DNA of 64,000 nucleotides from Acrasis kona. Taxonomy: Eukaryota; Heterolobosea; Eutetramitea; Acrasida; Acrasidae. Below the pieces are notes generated by a model that saw nothing but the letters and a program-made list of their open reading frames with translations, was not told where the DNA came from and searched no databases. The stretch covers positions 1-64,000 of the forward strand of contig JAOPGA020001532.1 of the NCBI GenBank assembly GCA_026419775.2. Direction: 5' to 3'. Shown here one piece after another: positions 53,885-64,000 of the stretch; positions within the stretch are counted from its first letter, which is position 1; every line of letters begins with the position of its first letter. Position numbers and translations under genes: made by a program.

Positions 53885-56800
53885 TCATTTCTTTTGGTCG
53901 AATAAAGATACGAGAACATTTGATACATTGGATATGGTGGGTCTTTCGCTTGGGTTCTGCGCCCAGCACTTTTTCATCAACTCGATGTATTCGGACTCAC
54001 TCTGTGTGAAATCCATTTCTGGTATTGTGGGTCGGAGGCCTTGAGCGACGCTCATTCCTAATGTCCATGGATTCATTGCGTATTGATCCAAACTGTCAGT
54101 GCTGCCGGTGAGAGAGGAGGATGTGGAACCTGCTGTGATGCTATTGTTAGAAGACATACAGTATGGTCTCTTTTCGAAAAAGAGTTCCCACATGATGACT
54201 CCAAAAGAATAAACATCACAAGATTGGGTGTATCGTTGGTTCGTTATAATCTCTGGACTCATGTAACATATTGTACCTATGCGACCAGTCATTGTCGCAT
54301 CGGATGCCAATAATTTGCTAGTTCCAAAATCACACACTTTTGCATGTGTGTGCATCTTATCGAGAAGAACATTGGAAGGTTTCAAATCACGATGGATAAT
54401 GGGAGGTTCCATGCTGTGGAGATATGTCATACCATTAGCAATCCCTATTAACAAGTAACATTTCTTCTCAAAAGACACCTTTGAATGTAATTTTTTAGCC
54501 TTCTTGTGGTCGCGATCATGAATAAGATCCTCTAGACTACCACCAGGACAAAATTCAGTTACAATAAATTTATAATTTTCCTTAAGACATACACCCATAA
54601 ACAATAAGATATTTGGATGACGCAATTGCAACAAGATTAATACTTCACTTTCAAAATCTTCAATGTTATCTTCCTTCTTTAACTTCTTGATGGCAACAGG
54701 GGTGGTATTTTGTAATAAACCTCTAAACACAACTCCAAAACTGCCTTCAGATATTCTCTGTTCGAATTTGACACTTTCAAATGGTATAATCCAATCCTTC
54801 TTCTTATCACATTGCTCCGTGGGGCCAGTGGAACCATCGGTCGCAAGTGAATCATTTAACAACAGAGCTCTCATCTCACCCTCAATCTTATCTTGGATGT
54901 AGATCCTTCTAAAAGTTCTAACCAAGATCAGACCAAACAAACAACCAAAGCACAAGACAAAAGCACCAACTACGCAACAAACACCAATAATAAATTGTAG
55001 TGTAACGAATGGTTCTATATTTACTGTGAACACTAGACCATTGGATGCAACCGAGAACAACAAACGATTTACAGTACAAATGGTGGAGAATGTAAAAACA
55101 GCTCCCCTTCCAATATTCAACTCGTCAAAATTTAGCATCTTATCGTTTACTAAAGCTTTATTATCACCATTAAATTTCACTCTCAAAACATCGGTGTCTA
55201 CAGGCATATACACATAATCTTTATATTCGTCCACTACCACTGAAGTAGGAACAAACCTTACAAACTTTGGAAAAGATTTCTCGATGGAAAGAGGTTTAGA
55301 TTTGATAATTTGGATCAACTCTGTAGTTTGACTCAAATGAGATATCCACTTGTACATGTGTTGACCAACGAAAAAAGGTTTACTATTACAAACCGTATTA
55401 GCGCTGTCAATAACCAATTGATCAACAACCTTCATATCTTGCATATCCATTTGATAAAGAGTTGTAACGCCATTGTAATCTTCATCAAAATATAAAAAGG
55501 AATCATCCACAACAAGATTACTAACATAACTAGTAGCGTCGCTCACATCATATGCAGTCAAGCTCCGATCTAAAAGACTTAACACACCAATCTGGACTTT
55601 CCCATCCTGAGTGTAGCCAAAGTAGATTTTATCATTTTCGCATAACACAAAACGAGTAATGTACAATTTATTAGTCAAGTCTGCAACACGATTCACAGAA
55701 AAGTCATAAAGACTAAAAACAAAGATGCCATCTTGTGTTCTATAATACAAATAACCATGTTTAGAATCGAGCACTACATCAATAATTTCTTGATTTAAAT
55801 TGATCGCACCTTCTGGCTTTATTGACTCTTTATCATATTTTAACATGTTAATACTTCCCTCTTGACAGGTTATGATGAGATAATAGGCATTATTAATGTG
55901 CAAAGCAGTCATATCAATAGGTGTCGAAGACAGTTGACCAGGATATAATTGAAGAAGAGAGGAAAGATCATCTTTTAATAAGTGAAAAAAAGTATTGCTT
56001 CTGAGAGATGCAGAATATCTTATGACAACACAGGCTAATTTATCTTTAAATAAATGTAGTTTTTGGATCACGTCTTGGCTATCGACCAGAATGGTTTTGG
56101 ATAGTGTTTTGGTGACGGTTGATTTTCCATTAATCAAAGTGAAGTGCGATCTTGAAAGTTGAAGTTCGGAGGTGTTGGTGTTCATCGATATGTATCCAAG
56201 TATTGCAGTCGTTGATGACAACATTTTTAGTTCGCACCTTCTACTTCCAGTCACTGGTAACTTGATTGGTATGCTCGTTTCTTAAAGGCGTTAGATCATT
56301 AAAATGTTATCTTACGTGTATAAGTCAAGGTTGCCTTGTCAAGAGTGGAAATGATTGGTTGATCTACCTCTTCGCACTTTATGATTGTAAACGATGATTC
56401 ATCTTCGTAAAAGGAGTTGCCCAGTGCGAAGTATGAATATCTCACAGGAATGGAATCCGTAACTGGTTTCCTTGATATCACTTTCATCGCACTCTTGCTT
56501 ATTTCCAGGATCTCATTAGTTGATGCCAAGAAGAATTCATCCTTGCCAAATCTCTGACCAGCGTAGTAGTACGGTAACTTTCCTTCGAAAGAAGTCGCTC
56601 CGCTTTCACACGTCAAAGTGTTCAAATTAAAGTAAAGTGTAACGGCTCCATTCCCTGATATCACCGGTGAGAAGACTAGAAGAGTTAGGTTAACGTCAAC
56701 ACAATGTACTTACTTATTATAGCTTGATCATCCTCATCTCTTGATATAATTTTACCAAAGACGGAATCGTCGCGCTTGGGAAAGTATATAGTGTGGTTTG

Positions 56801-57248
56801 TGCTGGTCTGTAGAGATTCTCTATCAAATTTATACAATGTTAAAGACTCTCCAACTAGGACAGCTAGTAGAACGTGGTCCCTCCATAACCTTAAGATGCA
56901 ACCTATGATCTTTAGAATTTATACTCATAATAAATGTTACCTGGAGTCACGTTTTCTATTGACCTCCACTCCAACACTGTGTTAGCTGTTGTATTGTACT
57001 TTACGATGAATGCTGGACTTGGACCATATAAGTAATATGCAACGTTGTAGTGTTCATCATAGAGCCATGAGGGTAGAATTCTTAATTGTTAATTTATTTG
57101 AAAATGTGAATTCTCACCTCCCCTTGATTCCAATGGACACACTAGCCTTTTTTACGAATTGTGTGTCCATGATTGCCGGATTAAATGGCAGTTGTTGCGA
57201 TATGCAAACAAACAGCACCAGCACAACAAAGATTTGCTGCAGTCGCAT
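53885..57248 (-). CDS. Receptor-like TKL protein kinase with propeller-like ectodomain
   Basis: Five exons (57118-57248, 56941-57080, 56714-56902, 56316-56675, 53885-56280) with introns of 37, 38, 38 and 35 nt give 1,071 residues. A signal peptide (QQIFVVLVLFVCIS) is followed by about 660 extracellular residues with repeated beta strands of propeller type (YYRTQDGIFVFSLY, MYKWISHLS). One membrane helix (FIIGVCCVVGAFVLCFGCLFG) leads to a TKL-type kinase at about 780-1068: SEGSFGVVFRG, VAIKKLKK, IIHRDLKPSNVLL, VCDFGTSK, CYMSPE, SCDVYSFGVIMWEL. All catalytic residues are present. It probably senses an outside signal at the plasma membrane. The ligand is unknown. Confidence 0.9.
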
Positions 57249-57325
57249 TTGTTAAAAGTGCCGGCGGAGCGGAGTGTTGTTTTACAACAGAGTTCGCAAA
57301 ATAATTGAACAACCTAACTAAAATC
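57249..57325. promoter_or_regulatory. 77-bp shared promoter region of kinase and pyrophosphatase
   Basis: The ATGs of the receptor kinase (minus, 57248) and pyrophosphatase (plus, 57326) are 77 bp apart. The segment contains GTGCCGGCGGAGCGGAG, a G+C-rich patch unusual for this A+T-rich intergenic DNA. No TATA box is obvious. Confidence 0.55.
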
Positions 57326-58211
57326 ATGCTGAGGAAGTTAGTTTTAGTACCAAGAATAAAACATACACCATCTCTTCGTTTTATTTCTAAAACCTCTGTG
57401 GTAAATATCATGCAACAAAGCAAAGTTAATTGTTGATAGATTTGCAAGGGTGTGAACACTCTCGGGTCTCTAGATTTTCGTCTAAACTTTTATAATCGCT
57501 CCAGTGGTGATCAAATATCGCCATGGCATGATATCCCCCTTAAAGTCCCAGGCAGAGCTAATAATGTCTACCACTATGTGAATGAAATACCCAAAAAGTA
57601 CGAGAATTCTTGATTTCAATTAACATTGCAGGTCTCAGTTGAAGATGGAAATCAACAAAGAAAGCAGTCATAATCCCATTATACAAGACAGCAAGAATGG
57701 TAAACCACGCTTGCTAACATTTGGTGGAGAAGGCATTCCATTCAATTATGGAGCAATGCCACAAACATGGGAAGATCCAGATGATCACTTTCCAGAAATA
57801 CAAACAAAAGAAGGCTCTAGTCCATTAAAAGGCGACAATGACCCACTTGATGTTGTTTTGTTTGATGACAATTCATACATGATCGGAGACATCATACCCA
57901 TAAGAGTTGTTGGATGCGTGGCGCTAATCGACGAAGGAGAGCTCGACTGGAAAATCATAGCAGTCAACGACGACAATTGGAAACATCACGACATTAAAGA
58001 CATTGCAGAAATTTCAGATTTTATGCAGGCAGTGGTCTTTTGGTTCAGTAGGTACAAAACAGCCGATGGTAAACCACTAAATGAATTCGCGGAAATTGAC
58101 GGAAAGATTATATTCGATGCATCAATTGCCCATAAAGTCATTGAACGCACACATGAGAGGTATCGTCAACTATTAAAAAACGGTCACAAAGATTTATGGA
58201 TCAAAAAATAA
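57326..58211 (+). CDS. PPA2: Mitochondrial soluble inorganic pyrophosphatase
   Basis: Family I PPase, 270 residues from three exons (57326-57400, 57440-57597, 57632-58211; introns 39 and 34 nt). Exon 1 encodes MLRKLVLVPRIKHTPSLRFI, an Arg/Leu-rich mitochondrial presequence. The enzyme core has WHDIPL, NEIPKKSQLKMEI, FNYGAMPQTWEDPD and the metal site DNDPLDVVLFD (three Asp), with DDNWKHHDI later. It hydrolyses pyrophosphate made by biosynthetic reactions. The EIPKKSQLKMEI part forms only after splicing. The symbol is by analogy to the animal mitochondrial form. The stop lies 5 bp from the WDR17 stop. Confidence 0.9.
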
Positions 58212-58216
58212 AATGT

Positions 58217-61200
58217 TTATAAGTTGTACACTCCCTTTAATTTTCTTCCGCTCATCGTTGGAGAGAATGGACATAATTCGTACCATGCCATGGCCTCCGC
58301 TCCACTTGTATAACTCTTCTCGTCGTCTAAAAGATAAAGAGGTGCACGTGCCTCCTTTAACGAAATGTAAGATTTGATTCTCTTTCCATCCAAGCTCCTC
58401 AAAGGAAGATTCGATCCGTTGGGAATGAATCCACGATCTCGTTCGTCCATCCCAACGTCCATCTCCAATTTCAATTTATCAGCTTGTTCCAACTCCGCAT
58501 CAGTCAACGTCTTGCTATCAATGATTTGTTTCAATAAATTAACGGCCTCATGATGATCCACATGTGCATAAGTCTCACACAACAATAAATCAAGTTGACC
58601 TCTGGAGATTACAAAATCGAAGAGTCCATTTTTCGTCAACGTCCTCAATTGTCTTACAAAACAAGGAGCAACGCTATAATAACCCAATTGTAAGGCCTTC
58701 CTCGCAGCCACATAAAAATTATAAGCCAACAACTCATCTCTCAATCTACAATTTCAATTTCAAAAAAATCAAATCAATCACTTACCCATTCGAAATCACG
58801 GTGGCATCGATCGAGCGAGATGATTTCGTGATGGATTCCAGATCACCTCCGGACGAAATCATCTTCTTCATAGAGTCACAATAAAGGGATGCTGCCCTCT
58901 CGTGTTGTTCCGCCAATGTATAAAAACAAATCCTCTTCGATAAATCTTGACACGCATCTGCTTGCGATGCATAAAATTTAAAACTTTGAAGGCCAATTTT
59001 AATGAATGCCTTCTCTCTAATTCCATCCGCCATTGGTAATTGATTGGCCACGCAGCTGGTTCTTCTCCAATCACCAATCACGCCGATGCTCTCCAATAAT
59101 TCAATCGCCCAGTCGATCAATCCCAATTCAATACACATTTCTGCAATCACGTAGCAAATCAAATGTTGAGATTCGGAATCATGAACGGATTTGAGAGATT
59201 CTACGCAAGCGAATGCTAGCAGGTACTCGTTGGATCGAATCAACGTTTGAATGCATTCTTGATGCTGATCGATGGTCAGGTAACAAGCGCTGGATAGCAC
59301 CGGAGTGCACTCTTTTTGATATTTGGAAACATTGGATCGGACCAATTGGATCATTTCGGATGTGATTCCTGGTGGTGAATCGTGATTAAAGTGACCGATC
59401 GCAGGTGCTTGCTTGATGGGTGATGTGGGGGAGTAGTTGGAGTAACTGATTTGACCGGGAGATGTTGGAGATGGATTGGGAGAATCTAATGATTGATTGG
59501 CTTCAATGATGATTTTTAAATCTCTTCTTTCGAATGGAGGCGATGATGATGATGATGGGAATCCATTTTCGTGATGAGTTTGTGCAATCATGAATGCATC
59601 GTTAAATTGTGATCGATTGGTGTAAATTTGTAGCGCTTGTTCGATTTTGCCGTTGGCTAGATGATAAGCCACGCAATCTTCATTTTCTGATTTTGTTAAA
59701 TGATCTGCATATCGAGCTGTTAATTGTTTCCAATAATCTAGAGATACACAAGGTGATAATGCGATAGCTTTTTCCCATAGTCCGACGTCAATCATGCACT
59801 CGCAATATTTTTCAAAATTTCCTAATTTTAGATAAACCTGGGCGGCTTCTCTTAGAATATCTTCCTTCTTTCCTGATCCGACTCCTATGAATTTCTTGTT
59901 CTTGATGGACTCTAGATCCTTTGCTCTATTTTCATTTGTGGATGTGATTAGTTTACAATGAAGTATTTTTGGTTTTTTTGGAATGAAGGAACCACCAAGA
60001 ACACAGACTCCTGCTACGTTCCATAACTCTCTGGTATCGTATGGATTGGATAAAAAGTCGAATAGTAGGCTGTATTTTTCAACATCGTGCTTTGTGTTGC
60101 TTAATTGTGCATTGAGCGACTTTGAAGATAATCCGTTCAATTTAAATTGTGATGAAGTTTCTGGTTGGAATAAATGTGGACATGTTCCTATTACTTCGGT
60201 AAGGCTTTTCTTTAGAATGGCTTTGATGAATATGTTTTTAAATGTTGGCTCTAATGTCCAGAAGCGTATAGTAGTATCTCTTGAGGTGGAACCGACGAAG
60301 AAGGGTCTCGCAGGGTGACTAGCCAAACCATACACGTCAGAATGATGGTCGTTCATACTGGATATTAGCGTTGCTGTCTTGCAATTCCACGTCTTAATAA
60401 CTCCATCCCAACATCCTGATTGTAATATATATGGTAGTTCGTAGTTCCACATGAGGGGCCTGACGTTGTTCGTGTGTCCTGTCAGTACGATGCACTCACC
60501 TGTGGTGACATTCCAAACTCTTACGGTGAAATCATTTGAACCACTGGCGAGAACTCCCCTCATTGTTGGATGCCACTTTACGTTAAAGACTTCCTTTTTG
60601 TGACCAACCAACTTGATTTTTGGTTCGTCGCTTGTGTCAGACAAATCAAAAACCCTGATGATATTATCATGACATCCGGTGGCTAAATTGTCTTTTTCTA
60701 AATCACTCCAGTCTACTCCGAACACTGTTTTTGGATGTTTAAACACGCGCAAGACTTTTCCAGACTCATAGTTTGAAACAATGCAGGTAGCATCTTTGGA
60801 CGCTGTTGCGATTAGTGCTGGCGTTAATGTATTCCATGCCACCTTGTATACACTCCCTTTGTGCATTTGAGTTTTGGACACGTGAGATCTCTTTTGAGCA
60901 TCCCAAACGCAAACAGTTCCGTTCCCGAATGTACCAGCTAAGTACTTTTTAGTAGGATGCCATGCAATTGAATAAATGACATCTTCTCCAATTAGGTTAT
61001 CGATGCACTTCATCTTGGAAATATCCCAAAGCTTAACTGTCGAATCAAAGCTCGACGTTGCGAAAATGTCACTATTTGTGGGGCTGAACGCACAGTCGAA
61101 AATGGTCTCTGTGTGGCTTCCGGGAGTAGAAAATTCTAGTTGTTTGAGTTTTAAATTGTAGATACCCATAGATCCCTCCTTAAAGGTAACCACAATTTTG

Positions 61201-62197
61201 GGCTGTTCTGGGATGGCTAAAAACTCACAAATACCACTCTTTTTCACCTTAATAACTCTACTGCTTACTCTGAAAAATCAGTAAAACCAATGAATTGTGA
61301 GCGTGTTTACCCTTGTGATATGTTGCAGTATCTTATAACCCCTGCTTTAGAATCACCAACTATAAAGTTCCCTGGCTCCTTAGGTAACCAACTTACGCAA
61401 GACACTCCCCCTCCCATTCTGTCAAACGACTTTGCTTTAAATTGTTCATCTGCTGTGGCCTCTGTGTCTAAAAGGTGTACTCTTCCGTCCGCTGTCTAAA
61501 AGTATTTAAATTTAAAAGTGAAATCTAGATGTTTACCACCGTGAGCAGATAATTGTTGGAAAGTGGATCCCAACACCAATCTACGACTTTATGCTGTGAC
61601 AGCTTGAAAGATTTTATGGTGCTCCTCTTGATGAGGTCAATTACGAAAATAACGCCCTCAGCATTGGTCACAACAGCAATCCCTGGTTTTTTAGGATTGT
61701 AAGTAACTTTGATGAGCTCGGAGTCACTTGACACGCTGAAGGAATAGTTCTTATCGCTCAAAATTCGGACAACACCTAGTAGTGAGATAAATGGATATTT
61801 AAGATGATACCTTTTTGACTACCACTCAAGATTTCATTGAGTGTAAATGGGCTACAATCGATATTGAGAGGTTTGAAATCAAGGTTATTAACCTTAATAC
61901 AATTACCAGTGGTGACGTCCCACATCCTCACACTTTGATCAATTGAGCTTGTGTATACTACATTTGCATTGATTGGGCTTATTTTGATTGATGTAATAGC
62001 AGAGTTATGACCTGTGAGTATTCTCTGCAAAGAGTAGTCTTTGAGGTCGTATACGTATACGGACACTGTGGAGCAAAAGAGCAATCTTCCTCCACAGACC
62101 GCAACAATGTTTTTGTACCAAAGTTGGATTCCTGATGGAATTAAGCCCTACAATATTAATGAAGATCACCACAGCATGCACATACAATCTGCTTCAT
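58217..62197 (-). CDS. WDR17: WDR17-like WD40/TPR protein
   Basis: Six exons (62186-62197, 61811-62147, 61537-61775, 61311-61495, 58786-61269, 58217-58745; introns 38, 35, 41, 41 and 40 nt) give 1,261 residues (human WDR17 about 1,320). The first coding exon is just 12 nt (MKQI) and joins GLIPSGIQLW, matching the family start VGLLAAGCQPW. About ten WD40 repeats follow (SIDQSVRMWDVTTGNC, ATSSFDSTVKLWDISKM, ASGSNDFTVRVWNVTTGEC), then helical TPR-like repeats (AQVYLKLGNFEKYCECMIDV). The order is as in animal WDR17, whose role is poorly known; resemblance to ciliary transport proteins is only structural. Confidence 0.88.
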
Positions 62198-62352
62198 CCA
62201 ATAATAAAATAAAATCAGTGGTTGACCACTTACAGCTTAATTGTAATCCTAATTAATTAGGATAATTTTATTACCATAACAGATTGTGAGATAGCGAGAA
62301 GCGAATATTTAGAGATGATTGATAAAATCGATTTTAATGATAATTGTCCTTG

Positions 62353-63066
62353 TCATTGATTGTTAGCCCGAAGCAAGAATAATTTATCCACTGTAGCTAC
62401 GGCCATGTTTCCTATCTTTTCAAAAGAAAAGCTACTCGATTTTCTTTTAGCAACTTTTCCCTCAAGAATTACATCGGCTGTAGTCTCCAAAAGTTGCTGA
62501 ATCCCTCTCAAATCCATAGATGATGTTTCAATGTAAGATACAGCTCTAATTCTATTTTTAACCTTTTCAATGTTCTTCTGGGTGCATAAATAAGACGAAT
62601 CATCAGAACTATTTATGATCTGATCTCTAGCGTCAGCCATTGTACCTACAAGTATGATTGGAGTTGTCGGGAAGGTTGAGATGTCTCTATACCATTTGGT
62701 AACCACCATATCCAGCGACTCTGAGCTCAATAGTGAGAAGCACAGAATAAAAACTTTAGTGTCTTGGTAATAATGCACTCTATGTGGATCGTACTCCTCT
62801 CCTCCAGCTTTCGGATTCGTTAAACGCTACTAAATTACAGAATACTTACGAGTGTCCCAAATATTAATGTCTATCAGAATGTTTTTTCGCATGAGTGACG
62901 CTGTTATTGGATCGTGTACCCTTATTAAAGTTATATTTTGTTTATAATAGTTCTCTTACCCAGGAATCCTTTGGTTAGTTAAGTCCTTCATGTTGCACCT
63001 CATTATCAAACAGGTCTTCCCACATTGCTGTTCTCCAGCTATAACAGCTTTCGCTGAAACAGTCAT
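62353..63066 (-). CDS. Atypical Rho-like small GTPase
   Basis: Three exons (62960-63066, 62850-62920, 62353-62807; introns 39 and 42 nt) give 210 residues. The P-loop GEQQCGKTCL is intact. Switch I reads IPGVHDP where Rho has VPTV, so the Mg-binding Thr is Gly. Switch II reads WDTPGGEEYDPHR where Rho has DTAGQEDYDRLR, so the catalytic Gln is Gly. The base-binding motif is GTMADAR instead of GTKxDLR; ETSS replaces the SAL/SAK box. Rho flavour is clear from VFILCFSLLSSES. There is no CAAX box at the C-terminus. It probably binds GTP without hydrolysing it, like Rnd/RhoH proteins. Confidence 0.82.
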
Positions 63067-63302
63067 ATCAACCGCGCTGTTTTACAATTTCTTTTGGTCA
63101 ATTATAAAATAGGAGGAAGGTATAGACCAATATTATCTAATCCGCAACCCGATACTAGTACTGATAAGTTGTACAAAGAAAATCAAAGAGGATTTAGTAT
63201 ATCATACCATTGGACGAACACAAGATCCTTTGCCTTAGTTTAATAAAATTCTTAAATGAAATAAAGAACAAGCGTATAGGCACTAGTAAAACTAACACGT
63301 GG

Positions 63303-64000
63303 TTACACGATCAATTCTAAGATTTTTATTCCTAAAGGACTCTTCATGGTTGATTCTAAATATAACATTACAACACTCCACACGAAACAATGAGCAGGAC
63401 ACTTGCTCTTGAATACTAACAATAAACTAACACTAAACCTAGAATCGTCTAGCAACTCCGTGATATCTCTTAGAGCGCCCACAGTGTGACGCATTAGTAA
63501 TATAAAATCAATCAAAACTTTACGCACCATCACAATAGTATTAAGAGTCAATTAAAACCAAAAAAAATTTTGGGCACCAATACCCAGATGGCAGTCTTTG
63601 AGATATACTAACTAGTACTCTTATCAACGGTGAGATTATTGAGGCGTGATGCTGTGTAGAATAGTCTTATTCAGTGGATTGTGCACGCTGCAAAGTTGAG
63701 TTTTCGAACCAGCTTATATAGAAATAATCGCAATCTTTACTCTGTTTGTTGATGTGATGACTTAAGTTATCAAGGACGTCATGTTCGCTACCTTGGACTT
63801 TGTGACGAAGCTGAATCCCATCTCCAGATTGAATCCAACCCCCAGGTGTTCCACTAATTGAGTTGGTTTCGGTGTGCTTTTGGCTGTGGCGAAGATGAAT
63901 CCGAGGTCTTGCATCACTTCCAAGAAACGAGCTGAACTCTTCTTATGAATTTCATGTCTATTATTTTCTTCACATGATTTTTTATCCTAATTTTCTGCTC
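63303..64000 (-). mobile_element. DIRS-like retrotransposon fragment (reverse transcriptase region), copy B of the 4.3 kb repeat
   Basis: From the window edge on the minus strand a frame reads EVMQDLGFIFATAKSTPKPT followed by QLVEHLGVGFNLEMGFSF, ending near 63780. This is the pattern ..LGF.....KS...PTQ.vE.LG......M.FS....KV that follows the catalytic motif in DIRS/Ngaro and Ty3 reverse transcriptases. Downstream pieces (EHDVLDNLSHHINKQSKD) are in another frame, so the copy is broken. Region 63462-63610 repeats 4323-4466 at about 80 percent identity. The rest of the element lies outside the window. Confidence 0.6.

Noticed and set aside
63840..63930. Plus-strand CAFGCGEDESEVLHHF zinc-finger-like stretch
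   Set aside because: It is the complement of the DIRS-like RT frame, which has better support on the minus strand.
1..64000. CRISPR arrays, operons and Shine-Dalgarno sites
   Set aside because: Introns, tRNA internal promoters and eukaryotic gene content show this is nuclear eukaryotic DNA; no regular spaced repeats were seen.

Overview
This window is nuclear DNA from a compact, A+T-leaning unicellular eukaryote, probably a free-living amoeboid or flagellate protist. The evidence is short spliceosomal introns (almost all 34-43 nt, GT...AG), Pol III-type tRNA genes, mitochondrial precursor proteins, a chromosomal passenger subunit, a fused Ser/Thr-kinase/histidine-kinase, a receptor-like TKL kinase and a CHASE-RGS receptor. 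I cannot name the taxon from sequence alone. The standard genetic code fits every gene I could model.

Layout. 1-9.4 kb is a transposon graveyard: the end of a Ty3-like retroelement with a putative LTR, two broken coiled-coil reading frames, an inverted repeat with coding traces, and a repeat whose relative lies at the other end of the window. It also holds a piggyBac element with both ends and TTAA duplications but a frameshifted transposase, and a tRNA-Ala-like SINE relic. 9.4-63.1 kb is dense gene space: OSCA/TMEM63-like channel with a PSI domain, acyltransferase-3 (frameshifted), SDR, Kelch protein, importin-9 type karyopherin, DUF676 lipase, tRNA-Gly, a metallophosphoesterase relic, group-X-like hybrid histidine kinase (two frameshifts), DHHC palmitoyltransferase, a tail-anchored unknown, SAYSvFN protein, acidic unknown, Oxa1, coiled-coil protein, eIF1, coiled-coil/WD40 protein, Crooked-neck/Clf1, acidic BTB protein, tRNA-Arg, CHASE/cyclase-like/RGS receptor, aquaporin, pepsin-like protease, a YD-repeat mini-protein, INCENP, receptor-like TKL kinase, mitochondrial pyrophosphatase, WDR17 and an atypical Rho-like GTPase. 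63.1-64 kb returns to repeats, with a DIRS-like reverse transcriptase fragment.

The genes do not form one pathway. Several belong to environmental sensing and signalling: OSCA channel, hybrid kinase, CHASE-RGS receptor, receptor kinase, Rho-like GTPase and aquaporin. The rest are housekeeping: splicing, nuclear import, translation start, mitochondrial insertion, pyrophosphate removal and chromosome segregation. Packing is extreme: start codons 44-99 bp apart in divergent pairs and stop codons 5-24 bp apart in convergent pairs.

The observations I rate highest are two tRNA genes (Gly-UCC and Arg-ACG) that each carry about 10-11 extra nucleotides in the D-loop, able to pair with the adjacent box A sequence; an eIF1 gene with no ATG whose family-length reading frame starts at CTG; and the CHASE/degenerate-cyclase/RGS receptor architecture.
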